This document shows, one piece after another, positions 1 to 8,838 of a stretch of DNA of 64,000 bases. Position 1 is the stretch's first letter. Every line of letters starts with the position of its first letter. The position numbers and the translations under genes were made by a program. The DNA comes from Clostridiales bacterium (GTDB lineage: Bacteria; Bacillota; Clostridia; Saccharofermentanales; Saccharofermentanaceae): assembly GCA_017527865.1 (NCBI GenBank), contig JAFXPN010000039.1, positions 62,001 through 126,000 on the forward strand, written 5' to 3'. Below the pieces are notes generated by a model. That model worked only from the letters and a program-made list of their open reading frames with translations, searched no databases and was not told the DNA's origin.

Positions 1-1
1 T

Positions 2-202
2 GTCGGCGGCGGTGTCTGCAATGAGGGCGATCCGCTCCTTATCCCTCTCCAGGAAAAGACCATGAGCCGTCCTTTCTTCGGTCCGGGTGTAAGAAAGACC
101 CGCATCGCACTCGCACAGATGGGCAACGACGCAGGTATCGTCGGTGCCGCCATGATGGGTATGAGCTGCGTCAACGAAAAGCTTGACGGAACAGCCTGCT
201 GA
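2..202 (+). CDS. ROK-family glucokinase, C-terminal end (partial)
   Basis: Only the last 66 codons lie in the window; the 5' part is off the left edge. The translated tail begins with a glycine-rich VGGGV segment and contains NDAGIVGAAMMG near its end, both typical of the C-terminal lobe of ROK sugar kinases such as glucokinase, which phosphorylate glucose with ATP in the cytoplasm. The stop is 21 bp before the truA start, so the two are probably co-transcribed. Family assignment is fairly safe; substrate cannot be judged from this fragment. Confidence 0.75.
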   Translation, partial: VGGGVCNEGDPLLIPLQEKTMSRPFFGPGVRKTRIALAQMGNDAGIVGAAMMGMSCVNEKLDGTAC

Positions 203-223
203 TCAACTGTCCCGCTGCCGCAG

Positions 224-988
224 ATGCCATCGATCGCGCTTGTCATAGAATTTGACGGAACCGACTTCGTCGGGTGGCAGATCCAGGACAACGGAAGATC
301 GGTTCAGGAAGCTGTTCAGACGGCTCTTTCCGAGCTTTACAAAGAAGATATCAAAGTGACGGGATCATCCCGGACAGATGCCGGCGTACACGCGCGCGGG
401 ATGGTCTGTTCGGCGAAGGTCCCGTTTAATATTCCCGCGGATAAACTTCCTCTCGCGTGCAATGCCCTTCTGCCTCCCGATGTCGCAGTTGTCCGTGCAA
501 TTGATGTTTCCGAAGGATTTAATGCGAGATTCGACTCTTTGGGCAAGAGATATGTTTACCGGATCGTTCACGATCGCGTCAGGCATCCGCTTCTTCGCCG
601 GTATGCCCATTTTGTGACCGGGAGACTTGATGTTGAGGCGATGAATGAGGCTGCCGCCTGCTTTGCAGGCGAGCATGATTTCACGGCTTTCTGCGCTGCC
701 GGCGGATCACAGAACACAACGGTGAGAAGGCTCAGGTCGGTTGAAGTCCGCGCTGATGAACAGACCGGTGTAATAGAGATCGAAGTGACCGGAGAAGCGT
801 TCCTCTATAATATGGTCCGCATAATCGCAGGTACTCTGCTCTATGTCGGTCAGGGAAAGATCGCGGCAGGAGACATTCCTGCGGTCATCGAATCCCGCGA
901 CCGCGAGAAGGCGGGAAAGACCTTGCCGCCTGAAGGGCTGACTCTTGAAGAAGTGTTTTACGCACCGGATCTCCATATAAATCCCTGA
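224..988 (+). CDS. truA: tRNA pseudouridine(38-40) synthase TruA
   Basis: A 254-residue protein of normal TruA length. It isomerises uridines 38-40 in the anticodon stem-loop of tRNAs. The family's catalytic motif is visible as SSRTDAGVHA with the nucleophilic Asp at about residue 52, and the N-terminus (ALVIEFDGTDFVGWQ) and the C-terminal GEAFLYNMVRIIAGTL segment are also characteristic. The ATG at 224 fits the family start although no strong Shine-Dalgarno sequence precedes it. It follows the kinase gene closely and is followed by a 100-bp gap containing a promoter for the next operon. Confidence 0.95.
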   Translation: MPSIALVIEFDGTDFVGWQIQDNGRSVQEAVQTALSELYKEDIKVTGSSRTDAGVHARGMVCSAKVPFNIPADKLPLACNALLPPDVAVVRAIDVSEGFNARFDSLGKRYVYRIVHDRVRHPLLRRYAHFVTGRLDVEAMNEAAACFAGEHDFTAFCAAGGSQNTTVRRLRSVEVRADEQTGVIEIEVTGEAFLYNMVRIIAGTLLYVGQGKIAAGDIPAVIESRDREKAGKTLPPEGLTLEEVFYAPDLHINP

Positions 989-1031
989 ACTGTCCAAAGT
1001 TTAAGAAATGTATAATTTGCCCCGGGATTCA

Positions 1032-1060
1032 TTGAACGGGGAAAACGGGGTGTTTATAAT
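1032..1060 (+). promoter_or_regulatory. Predicted sigma-A promoter for the nfeD-SPFH operon
   Basis: A -35 hexamer TTGAAC (1032-1037) and a perfect -10 hexamer TATAAT (1055-1060) are separated by 17 bp. The -10 lies 30 bp before the nfeD-like start codon, whose ribosome binding site (GGAAGGAGGG) follows directly. Confidence 0.65.
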
Positions 1061-1090
1061 CTGGATAGTTTTACGGAAGGAGGGAATACT

Positions 1091-1534
1091 ATGGAAATGT
1101 GGTTGCTCTGGCTGATACTCACGGTGGTATTCTCACTCGTTGAGGCGGCCACTTTAGGACTTACTACAGTCTGGTGCGCGATAGGATCCGGCGTGGCATG
1201 TATCCTGGCTTTGCTGGGTGCACCTGTTCCGGCACAGCTTGCATCGATGGTGATCGTGTCGGTAGTATGCTTTATCGTATGCATGATATGGATAAAGCCG
1301 AAGCTCGACGAACGGCACAGAATGAATGCAGAACACACCAATGCGGACCGTGTCCTTGGCAAGGAAGGGATAGTCATCAAGACGATCGATCCCCTCGCGG
1401 GCGTCGGTCAGGTCAAGGTCATAGGCCAGGTGTGGAGCGCTAAGGCCGATACGGTGATAGATGAAGGCACACTGGTTACGGTAAGATCGATGGAGGGCGT
1501 TAAGCTCATAGTCGAGAAGGCAGATAAGGGATAA
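1091..1534 (+). CDS. NfeD-like membrane protein
   Basis: A 147-residue protein: about three hydrophobic segments fill residues 3-72, followed by a soluble domain (about 85-145) with the GxEGIVIKTIDPLAGVGQVKV pattern of the NfeD C-terminal OB-fold (kept short here: GKEGIVIK, GQVKVIGQVWSA). NfeD proteins are partners of SPFH/stomatin proteins in membrane microdomains, and an SPFH gene follows 42 bp downstream, which supports the call. A strong Shine-Dalgarno GGAAGGAGGG precedes the ATG. This is the short NfeD form without a ClpP-like protease domain. Confidence 0.85.
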   Translation: MEMWLLWLILTVVFSLVEAATLGLTTVWCAIGSGVACILALLGAPVPAQLASMVIVSVVCFIVCMIWIKPKLDERHRMNAEHTNADRVLGKEGIVIKTIDPLAGVGQVKVIGQVWSAKADTVIDEGTLVTVRSMEGVKLIVEKADKG

Positions 1535-1576
1535 AATAGAACAGTAAAGACCAAACATTTTAAGGAGGATAAAACA

Positions 1577-2470
1577 ATGGGCGGTGGAGCAGTAGCAGGA
1601 ATAATCATAGCGGTAATACTTATCATATTCGCTATCTCTTGCATCAAGGTAGTACCTCAGGCGACGACATTCATCATCGAGAGATTCGGTACTTATAAGA
1701 CGACATGGGATACGGGTATCCACCTGAAGGTTCCGGTAATCGACAGGGTGGCCAAGAAGATATCGCTGAAGGAGAAGGTCGCGGACTTCGCGCCTCAGGC
1801 AGTTATCACAAAGGATAACGTTACGATGCAGATCGACACGGTCCTTTTCTATCAGATCGTAGATCCCAAGCTCTATACATACGGCATCGAGCGTCCCATC
1901 TCGGCTATCGAGAACCTGTCGGCAACGACTCTCCGTAACATCATCGGTGAACTCGAGCTCGACCAGACTCTTACATCAAGAGACATCATCAACTCCAAGA
2001 TGAGAGAGCTTCTCGACGAAGCGACAGATCCCTGGGGCATCAAGGTAAACCGTGTTGAGCTCAAGAACATCATCCCTCCGCGTGAGATACAGGTAGCGAT
2101 GGAGAAGCAGATGAAGGCTGAGCGTGAGAAGAGAGAAGCGATCCTCATCGCTGAAGGTAAGAAGGAAGCTGCCATCCGTGAGGCAGAGGGTGAGAAGGAA
2201 TCTGCCATCCTCCGCGCCGAAGCCCGCAAAGAGGCTGCCATCAGAGAGGCTGAAGGTCAGGCGGAAGCTATACTTAAGATCAATGAGGCTAAGGCTCAGG
2301 GTCTTAAGATGATCAAGGATGTCGAGGCTGATGAAGGCCTTGTCAAGATCAGATCACTTGAGGCAATGGAGAAGATCGCGAACGGTCAGGCGACCAAGAT
2401 CATCATCCCTTCGGAGATCCAGGGGATCGCGGGTCTTGCGACATCGGTCAAAGAGATCATCAAAGAGTGA
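1577..2470 (+). CDS. SPFH/Band-7 (stomatin-like, QmcA type) membrane protein
   Basis: 297 residues. One N-terminal membrane anchor (about 5-22), then a SPFH domain (about 25-180; VVPQATTFIIERFGTY, DNVTMQIDTVLFYQIVDP), then a long Ala/Glu/Lys-rich coiled coil (about 180-255) made of near-repeats such as KEAAIREAEG, and a short C-terminal tail. SPFH proteins oligomerise on the membrane and organise microdomains and membrane proteases. It follows the nfeD-like gene, the usual partnership, and has its own strong ribosome binding site (AAGGAGGA). A terminator lies just downstream. Confidence 0.92.
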   Translation: MGGGAVAGIIIAVILIIFAISCIKVVPQATTFIIERFGTYKTTWDTGIHLKVPVIDRVAKKISLKEKVADFAPQAVITKDNVTMQIDTVLFYQIVDPKLYTYGIERPISAIENLSATTLRNIIGELELDQTLTSRDIINSKMRELLDEATDPWGIKVNRVELKNIIPPREIQVAMEKQMKAEREKREAILIAEGKKEAAIREAEGEKESAILRAEARKEAAIREAEGQAEAILKINEAKAQGLKMIKDVEADEGLVKIRSLEAMEKIANGQATKIIIPSEIQGIAGLATSVKEIIKE

Positions 2471-2504
2471 CCGTAAATAAATCGTAACACTTTTATGTTA
2501 AAAT

Positions 2505-2535
2505 AAAGGCTCCGGGGGTAACCTCGGAGCTTTTT
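2505..2535 (+). terminator. Rho-independent terminator after the SPFH gene
   Basis: A 9-bp stem (2509-2517 with 2522-2530, one G-T wobble) closes a GTAA tetraloop and is followed by five T residues (2531-2535), with an A-rich stretch on the 5' side. It separates the nfeD-SPFH operon from pncB. Confidence 0.85.
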
Positions 2536-2560
2536 GCGATGTCTATCGAGGAGGTGCTAT

Positions 2561-4018
2561 ATGGAAGGCTGGAGTAACAGAACCAATATGACGATGCTCA
2601 CGGACTTTTATGAGCTTACGATGAGCAAGGGTTATCTTGACGGCGGCAACGAGAATAAGATCACTTATTTTGACGCTTTCTTCAGGAATGTTCCCGAACA
2701 GGGCGGATATGCGATCATGGCCGGTCTTGAGCAGGCCATTGATTATCTTAATGATCTGCACTTTACCGAAGAGGATCTTAAGTTCCTGAAAGGATACGGA
2801 TTCGATGACAGGTTCATTGATTATCTGAGGAACTTTAAGTTCTCCTGTGATGTATGGGCTATTCCCGAAGGCACTCCCGTCTTCCCGAGAGAACCTCTTA
2901 TCAAGGTCAGGGGACCGGTCCTGCAGGCACAGCTTCTGGAGACCGCCCTCCTTTGTACACTGAATCATCAGACCCTCATAGCGACCAAGACCGCGAGGAT
3001 CGTAAGGGCGGCCGAAGGACGCCCGGTCATGGAATTCGGCGCGAGAAGAGCGCAGGGATTCGATGCTTCCGTATTAGGCGCGCGAGCGGCTTATATCGCA
3101 GGCGCGGCCGGAACATCATGCACGATCTGCGGTCAGCAGTTTGATATCCCGCTGTCGGGTACGATGGCTCATTCGTGGGTAATGCTCTTTGACGATGAGT
3201 TCGAGGCATTCAAGGCATATGCACAGTCCTATCCGGATAAGTGCCTGCTGCTCGTAGATACATACGATGTACTGAAGTCAGGTATCCCCAATGCCATCAG
3301 GTGCGCGCACGAAGTCCTGGAGCCGATGGGCAAGAGACTTCTCGGCATCAGGATAGACTCAGGCGACCTTACGTACATGACACAGAAGGCGAGGAAGATG
3401 CTCGACGATGCGGGTCTTACGGACTGCAAGATCACTGTCTCGAATGCATTGGACGAATATCTTATAAGGGATCTGATCTCCCAGGGCGCCTGCATCGATT
3501 CGTTCGGTGTCGGCGAGCGTCTCATCACGTCGAAGGCGGAGCCTGTATTCGGAGGCGTTTACAAGATCGCTGCGGTAGAGGATGAGAACGGAAATGTCAT
3601 TCCGAAGATGAAGATATCTGAGACATCAGCGAAGGTTACGACTCCCTGCGATAAGGAAATAGTCAGATTCTATGACAAGGATACCGGAAAGGCTCTCGCG
3701 GATGTGCTTTTCGTGAAGGGGGAGAAGATACCTGAAGGAGAGCCGTATGAGATCTTCGATCCCGTTGAGACGTGGAAGGCGAAGACGCTTACCAATTACA
3801 CGACAAGAAAGCTTCTCGTTGAGATCTTCAGAAACGGCGAACTCGTTTACGAGAAGCCTTCGATCGCTGAGATCAGGAACTACTGCACAAAGCAGATCGA
3901 CACGCTGTGGGATTCGATCAAGAGATTCGAGAATCCGCATAATTATTATGTCGATCTGTCCCCCAAGCTTTGGAAGATCAGGGACGATATCCTGAGGGGA
4001 TACAGAAATAACAGATAA
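2561..4018 (+). CDS. pncB: Nicotinate phosphoribosyltransferase
   Basis: 485 residues from the ATG at 2561, chosen because GAGGAGGTG sits 7-10 bp upstream; an in-frame TTG further upstream lies inside the terminator T-run and is rejected. The enzyme makes nicotinate mononucleotide from nicotinate and PRPP in NAD salvage. Visible family motifs are NMTMLTDFYELTMSKGY at the N-terminus, FGARRAQGFDASVLGARAA, the GTMAHS loop with the active-site His at about residue 204, DTYDV, and the phosphate-binding IRIDSGDL. Length and C-terminal extension match the bacterial long form. It is followed at 14 bp by a cyclophilin gene. Confidence 0.95.
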   Translation: MEGWSNRTNMTMLTDFYELTMSKGYLDGGNENKITYFDAFFRNVPEQGGYAIMAGLEQAIDYLNDLHFTEEDLKFLKGYGFDDRFIDYLRNFKFSCDVWAIPEGTPVFPREPLIKVRGPVLQAQLLETALLCTLNHQTLIATKTARIVRAAEGRPVMEFGARRAQGFDASVLGARAAYIAGAAGTSCTICGQQFDIPLSGTMAHSWVMLFDDEFEAFKAYAQSYPDKCLLLVDTYDVLKSGIPNAIRCAHEVLEPMGKRLLGIRIDSGDLTYMTQKARKMLDDAGLTDCKITVSNALDEYLIRDLISQGACIDSFGVGERLITSKAEPVFGGVYKIAAVEDENGNVIPKMKISETSAKVTTPCDKEIVRFYDKDTGKALADVLFVKGEKIPEGEPYEIFDPVETWKAKTLTNYTTRKLLVEIFRNGELVYEKPSIAEIRNYCTKQIDTLWDSIKRFENPHNYYVDLSPKLWKIRDDILRGYRNNR

Positions 4019-4032
4019 AAGGAGCAACGGCA

Positions 4033-4518
4033 ATGGCTAATCCGGTGATCACGATCAAGATCAAAGATATGGGCGACATCAAGGCGGAACTCTATCCCGA
4101 TATCGCTCCGATAACAGTTGAGAATTTCATCAAGCTCGCGGGTTCGGGTTTCTACAACGGACTTACGTTCCACAGGATCATTCCGGGCTTCATGATCCAG
4201 GGAGGAGATCCCGAAGGAACCGGAATGGGCGGCCCCGGATATCAGATCAAGGGCGAGTTTGCAAGCAACGGCGTACCGAACAACCTGAATCACACAAGAG
4301 GCGTGCTGTCGATGGCAAGGTCCGCTATGCCCGATTCCGCGGGATCGCAGTTCTTCATCATGCACGAGGACGCCCCTCATCTGGACGGCTCTTATGCGGC
4401 GTTCGGCAAGGTCATCGAGGGCATCGAGGTCGTCGACAAGGTGGCGGCGGTGAAGACCGACTATAATGACAGACCTCTCCAGCCCGTTGTCATAGAGATC
4501 ATGACCGTCGAGGTCTGA
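4033..4518 (+). CDS. Cyclophilin-type peptidyl-prolyl cis-trans isomerase
   Basis: 161 residues forming a single cyclophilin domain with no signal peptide, so it should act in the cytoplasm. It catalyses proline cis-trans isomerisation. The active-site block TFHRIIPGFMIQGGDP, the GxGGPGYQIKGEF segment, RGVLSMARSAMPDSAGSQFF and the C-terminal HLDGSYAAFGKVIEG are all present. A good ribosome binding site (AAAAGGAGC) precedes the ATG, 14 bp after pncB. Confidence 0.95.
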   Translation: MANPVITIKIKDMGDIKAELYPDIAPITVENFIKLAGSGFYNGLTFHRIIPGFMIQGGDPEGTGMGGPGYQIKGEFASNGVPNNLNHTRGVLSMARSAMPDSAGSQFFIMHEDAPHLDGSYAAFGKVIEGIEVVDKVAAVKTDYNDRPLQPVVIEIMTVEV

Positions 4519-4557
4519 CGGCTGATACTGTCAAGAGTCAACAAAAGAAGGACATAA

Positions 4558-5982
4558 ATGGACGCCAAAGCAGATTCGAGGATAAAGCATCTTGATTTCA
4601 TAATCATAGATCTTTTCAGTATCGAGATGTCTTTCGTTCTCGCTATCATAACGAGATACGGTTTCTCCGATCTTGTCGGCATGCTGACTGACCCCAACGC
4701 CGACGCCTCGAAGGCATACCGTCTCGTTAATGTGGTGCTTATCCTGGCGTACCTTGTATTCATGCTGTTTACGGGTCCTCACACGGGGATCATCAAGCGT
4801 AACCATGCCAAGGAATTCTGGAACGTTGTCATCATCAATTCGGAGATGCTCTTTACGCTCTTCGCTTTCCTTTATGTGATCAAGGTTTCCGCGATCTACT
4901 CGCGTCTCATGATCGGATATTACTTCATATTCAATATCGCGGTCATGATGTTCCTTCGGACGTTCAGGAAGCTTGCTTTAAGGGTAAAGTTCCTGGACGA
5001 CGATGAATCTGCCGGAGTCCTTCTCGTTACGCAGACGGACACTGCGGAGGAGTTTGTAAACACTCTTAAGAACAATAACAGCGGCTTTTATCACTTCAAG
5101 GGCATAATCTTCACGGATAATTACGAGGAGCCTCAGTTCATGGGAATTCCGGTCGTAAGCAAGAGGGAGAAGGACATCCTTGAATATGTGAAGGATAATC
5201 CCATCAACGACGTGTTCATGCTGACAAAGCAGGGCGGCCGCCTGGCGTCGACATTCATCAACATGGGCATCACCGTGCACCGCGCGATGGACCTCGAGAC
5301 TCCGAACATGATCAACGCTTCGATCAATCAGGTCGGCAACTATACGGTCATAACATCGACGATCAGCAAGGCGACGATGGGAGAGCTGCTCGTTAAGAGG
5401 ATATTCGACATTTTGATCTCCGTCATCGGTCTGTTCTTTACGGCGATCTTAACGCTTATATTGACGCCTGTGATCAAGACGCAGGCTCCGGGTCCGGTAT
5501 TCTTCAAGCAAAAGCGCGTCGGCAAGAACGGCAAAGTCTTCACGATGTATAAGTTCCGTTCCATGTATGTTGATGCTGAAGAACGCAAGAAGGAACTGAT
5601 GGCGCAAAACGAGATGAAGGGGCTGATGTTCAAGATGGAGAACGACCCCCGCATATTCCCCGCAGGAAACTTCATGCGCAAAGCGAGCCTCGACGAATTC
5701 CCTCAGTTCTGGAATATCTTCAAGGGCGATATGTCGCTTATCGGCACGCGTCCGCCTACGCTCGACGAATACGAGCATTACAAGAGGCATCACATGAGCC
5801 GTCTTGCGATGAAGCCCGGACTTACCGGCATGTGGCAGGTCTCGGGACGGTCGGAGATCACCGACTTTGAGGAGATAGTCAGGCTCGACAACGAGTACAT
5901 AAGGAACTTCTCCATCGGGCTCGACATCAAGATCTTCATCAAGACGATCGGCACGGTCCTCGGCATGAAAGGCTCCAAGTGA
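4558..5982 (+). CDS. Polyprenyl-phosphate sugar phosphotransferase (initiating glycosyltransferase, WbaP/EpsE-like)
   Basis: 474 residues. Four or so N-terminal membrane helices (about 12-140), a middle Rossmann-like domain (about 155-260), then the catalytic phosphoglycosyltransferase domain (about 280-474) with KRIFDILIS, APGPVFFKQKRVGKNG, MYKFRSM, the Asp-Glu pair in SLDEFPQFWN, GDMSLIGTRPP and PGLTGMWQVSGRS. These enzymes place the first sugar phosphate on undecaprenyl phosphate at the inner face of the membrane. It opens the first polysaccharide operon and overlaps the next gene by 4 bp. The sugar transferred cannot be read from sequence. Confidence 0.93.
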   Translation: MDAKADSRIKHLDFIIIDLFSIEMSFVLAIITRYGFSDLVGMLTDPNADASKAYRLVNVVLILAYLVFMLFTGPHTGIIKRNHAKEFWNVVIINSEMLFTLFAFLYVIKVSAIYSRLMIGYYFIFNIAVMMFLRTFRKLALRVKFLDDDESAGVLLVTQTDTAEEFVNTLKNNNSGFYHFKGIIFTDNYEEPQFMGIPVVSKREKDILEYVKDNPINDVFMLTKQGGRLASTFINMGITVHRAMDLETPNMINASINQVGNYTVITSTISKATMGELLVKRIFDILISVIGLFFTAILTLILTPVIKTQAPGPVFFKQKRVGKNGKVFTMYKFRSMYVDAEERKKELMAQNEMKGLMFKMENDPRIFPAGNFMRKASLDEFPQFWNIFKGDMSLIGTRPPTLDEYEHYKRHHMSRLAMKPGLTGMWQVSGRSEITDFEEIVRLDNEYIRNFSIGLDIKIFIKTIGTVLGMKGSK

Positions 5983-7205
5983 CGAACCTTAAAAGCGTTG
6001 TCAAAGACGCGGGTCCCGTCACGGAAGCTCTGTATCTTGCGTGTTTTACGTGCTATGTGATCTTTTATTATCTTCAGACTACGACTTTTGCGTTAAGGGT
6101 CCCGGGCGCTCTTTATGCCGTGCTCCGCGGAGTGCTTACCGCGGTTGTTTTATTCAGGCTTTACACTTTGCGCAAAGGCTTGCCGAGGGGGACGGCAGCA
6201 GCCGTTGCCGCGTTCTTAGGGCTCGGCGTGTTTTTCCTTGCATCGAGAGGAGACACCATGGTGCTCGATGCGGCGCTGTTTACGGCGGGGGCTTACGGTG
6301 TTTCGTTTAAGAGGATCGGGATGCTGTATGTCTTTACGGGGTGCTTCATAAGCCTCCTCGCGCTCATCTTCTCGCAGACGGGATACATTCCGGACTACCA
6401 GTTCAACACTAACTTCGGCGACAAGTTCACGTTCAGGCATTCGCTCGGGATCATCTATCCCACGGACTGCTTCGCGCATATATTCTACCTTGCGGTCACT
6501 TACTTCCTGATAAGATGGAAGCGCGTGACCTATATTGAGATCGCGGCGGCAGAAGCAGTGTTCGCGGTGTTCTATTACCTGACACGCGCCAGGGCGGATA
6601 TGATCGCGGGGACCGCAATGCTTCTAATTATGCTTATCCTGAAGATCACGGGATTCCGTGAATTAAAGATCCCTGCCAAAGTCTCCAAGGCGCTGGCGGC
6701 GGTCTTTATGCCTGTGTGCGCCGCAGTATCCGTCGTCACGATCATGTTCTACGATGAGACGGTGCCGTGGCTCAACAATATCGACGCGAAGCTCTCGTAC
6801 AGGCTGTCTCTCGGCAAGGTCGGAATGGAACTTTATGGCTTTAAGCTCCTCGGGAACAGCAATTTCGCGGAGAACGGCAACGCCAACGGCGGCGTGCGCG
6901 ACTACGCATATGTGTTCTACGATTCGGCTTACGTGAAGTATCTCTATAAGTACGGGATCATACTCCTTCTCGTGCTGTTTGTTGTCTACGCGCTCATCGG
7001 ATCAAAGATGGTAAAGAGCGGCATGCAGTACGGATTGCTGTTCATCTTCCTTATCGCCTCGACGTACATCATCGAACACCATATGCTCGAGTTATCATAT
7101 AACATAACTTTGCTCGCTTTAACCGCCGATATTTCAACTATTTTACAGTCATCCCATAATATAAATAATAAAAGTTATAATGGTATAATCACAAAGACTA
7201 CATAA
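5979..7205 (+). CDS. O-antigen/capsule polymerase-like membrane protein (Wzy type)
   Basis: 408 residues with about ten hydrophobic segments and a longer loop between the later helices, the topology of Wzy polymerases. Starts with GTG overlapping the previous stop (GTGA). Wzy proteins lack strong sequence motifs, so the call rests on topology and position between an initiating transferase and a Wzz-like gene. The last 100 bp are much AT-richer than the rest and also carry the promoter for the next gene. Confidence 0.7.
   Translation: MTNLKSVVKDAGPVTEALYLACFTCYVIFYYLQTTTFALRVPGALYAVLRGVLTAVVLFRLYTLRKGLPRGTAAAVAAFLGLGVFFLASRGDTMVLDAALFTAGAYGVSFKRIGMLYVFTGCFISLLALIFSQTGYIPDYQFNTNFGDKFTFRHSLGIIYPTDCFAHIFYLAVTYFLIRWKRVTYIEIAAAEAVFAVFYYLTRARADMIAGTAMLLIMLILKITGFRELKIPAKVSKALAAVFMPVCAAVSVVTIMFYDETVPWLNNIDAKLSYRLSLGKVGMELYGFKLLGNSNFAENGNANGGVRDYAYVFYDSAYVKYLYKYGIILLLVLFVVYALIGSKMVKSGMQYGLLFIFLIASTYIIEHHMLELSYNITLLALTADISTILQSSHNINNKSYNGIITKTT
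7176..7189 (+). promoter_or_regulatory. Possible extended -10 promoter for the wzz-like gene
   Basis: Two TATAAT boxes lie at 7176-7181 and 7184-7189; the second is preceded by TGG, giving an extended -10 (TGnTATAAT). No clear -35 is seen. The site is inside the 3' end of the polymerase gene, 35 bp before the wzz-like start. Confidence 0.5.
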
Positions 7206-7223
7206 CCCCCTTCGGAGGAAAAC

Positions 7224-8819
7224 ATGAGCGCTAACGTTAACATGAATTACATCATCAACGAAGACGAGACCGAGATCAACATAAAGGATCTCCTTACATA
7301 CTGTTTCCTGCACTGGCGTAAGGCACTTGCTCTGATGCTTATAGCGGGCATCGGTTTAGGCGGCTTCATGGGAGCCCGTGAAGGCATAAAGACGGCCAAG
7401 CTTGCCGAGGCTTATCAGACTTATCTTAACGATCCTTCGGCGCTCCAGGCTAAGCAGAGCGCCACCAATGCCGCGCAGAAGGCGGGCATCGAACTTCCCG
7501 AAGACGAGATACTGACGGACGAGGAGCAGCAGATCCTGGAACAGGTCGCTACTCTCGACTCTATCAACAACATGAACGACCTTATCTATGTAACCAGACG
7601 TGACCTCATGGCCATGACCGACTACTACAACGATTCCATCCTCATGAACGTCGTTCCCCAGTATGTTCCTACTGCTGAGGCGGACATCATGATCACGGTG
7701 CCCGAGGGCGCTCCTTCCAATGCGGTAAACGTCCTCACGGCCGCATATGTGGATTATCTTATGAACGGTAACTATCTCGACGAATATGCCGAAGAACTCG
7801 GGATGGATGTTAAGTACCTTAAGGAGGCTGTCACAGTCTCCGACATGACATTCGGCAATCAGGACAATTCCGTTCCCTCGTCCTCTTCCGGATCGGGAAT
7901 GAACGTATCGACCGATGTGGATGTGAACTTCTCCGTGACAACGGGACTCGACGGCGCAAGGGTCGGTATCATCATGATAAAGACAGTCGGTACATCCGCA
8001 GAGAGCGCTCTCAACCTTCTTGAGTATGTGCTTAATGAGACGGAAACGTACAGAGCGGCTACAAGCGAGACTGTATGCGAGCATGAGCTTTCCACGGTCA
8101 ACTACTTCTTCAACATGGTAAAGGACGATCACATCCAGGCTCTCCAGACCGAGACGAGCGAACAGCTCATGGACCTTCAGGAGAACCTTGAGATATACAT
8201 CAAGAGCCTCAAGAACCTGCAGAAGCAGAACGGCGACATCATCGTAAATACAAAGCATGAGCTGCCGAATGCCATGCTTGAAGGCGCTAAGACGGGCATC
8301 AAGTTCGGCGCGGTTGCCGTTGCGGCAGTCTTTCTGTTCTACGCGCTGATCCTCATCGTCAAGTACATCGTAAGCGCGATCGCGCTCACGAAGTCACAGC
8401 TCATCAACAGATTCGCGATCTTTGACTTAGGTTCCGTAAGGGACGGCGAGAAGAAGCTCTATAAGAATAACGGCAGGTTCGATAAGTGGCTGCGCCGTAA
8501 GGGCAGATTAGGTGAAGGCAATGTCGATGCTGCCAAGGCTGCGGCTGCCAACCTTGCGGTTTACGGATCTGACATGAAGACTCTTCTCGTGATAGGTAAG
8601 AGTGAGACGGTCGACAAGCTTAAGAAGGAAGCTCCCGACAGGAAGTTCCATGCAGCAAAGAGCCTTATCGACGATCCTCTTGCCCGTAAGCTCCTGCTCG
8701 AGGTTGACGGTGTCGTTCTCGGCGTAGAGTACGGTGAGACCAAGTTCGAGGATATAAGGGATCAGATCAAGCTGATCCAGTTGTCCGGCAAGCCGATAAC
8801 GGGTTATATCGCATACTGA
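7224..8819 (+). CDS. Wzz-like chain-length protein with a degenerate tyrosine-kinase-like tail
   Basis: 531 residues. A cytoplasmic N-terminus with the Wzz-type EINIKDLLTYCFLHWRKAL lead-in, a first membrane helix (about 33-50), a large extracellular helical region, and a second helix (about 355-378), the layout of polysaccharide co-polymerases that set chain length. Unusually, about 150 cytoplasmic residues follow. Residues 440-531 resemble the ends of a bacterial tyrosine kinase (MKTLLVIGKSE; VDGVVLGVEYGETKFEDI; ITGYIAY) but lack Walker A, A' and B motifs and a tyrosine cluster. Ribosome binding site TTCGGAGGAAAA. A second gene of the same design is at 23299. Confidence 0.82.
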   Translation: MSANVNMNYIINEDETEINIKDLLTYCFLHWRKALALMLIAGIGLGGFMGAREGIKTAKLAEAYQTYLNDPSALQAKQSATNAAQKAGIELPEDEILTDEEQQILEQVATLDSINNMNDLIYVTRRDLMAMTDYYNDSILMNVVPQYVPTAEADIMITVPEGAPSNAVNVLTAAYVDYLMNGNYLDEYAEELGMDVKYLKEAVTVSDMTFGNQDNSVPSSSSGSGMNVSTDVDVNFSVTTGLDGARVGIIMIKTVGTSAESALNLLEYVLNETETYRAATSETVCEHELSTVNYFFNMVKDDHIQALQTETSEQLMDLQENLEIYIKSLKNLQKQNGDIIVNTKHELPNAMLEGAKTGIKFGAVAVAAVFLFYALILIVKYIVSAIALTKSQLINRFAIFDLGSVRDGEKKLYKNNGRFDKWLRRKGRLGEGNVDAAKAAAANLAVYGSDMKTLLVIGKSETVDKLKKEAPDRKFHAAKSLIDDPLARKLLLEVDGVVLGVEYGETKFEDIRDQIKLIQLSGKPITGYIAY

Positions 8820-8838
8820 CAGACCGGGTGATTTGACC

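Noticed and set aside
1016-1050. CCCCG/CGGGG hairpin as terminator after truA
   Set aside because: The arms are short with a long loop and no T-run follows; the stretch is better read as promoter spacer for the nfeD operon.
2534-2560. Upstream TTG start for pncB
   Set aside because: It lies in the terminator T-run and lacks a ribosome binding site, whereas ATG 2561 has a strong one and matches the family N-terminus.
7356-8258. 300-codon minus-strand reading frame opposite the first wzz-like gene
   Set aside because: Shadow of a clear coding gene; Cys/His/Val-rich composition and no start signal.
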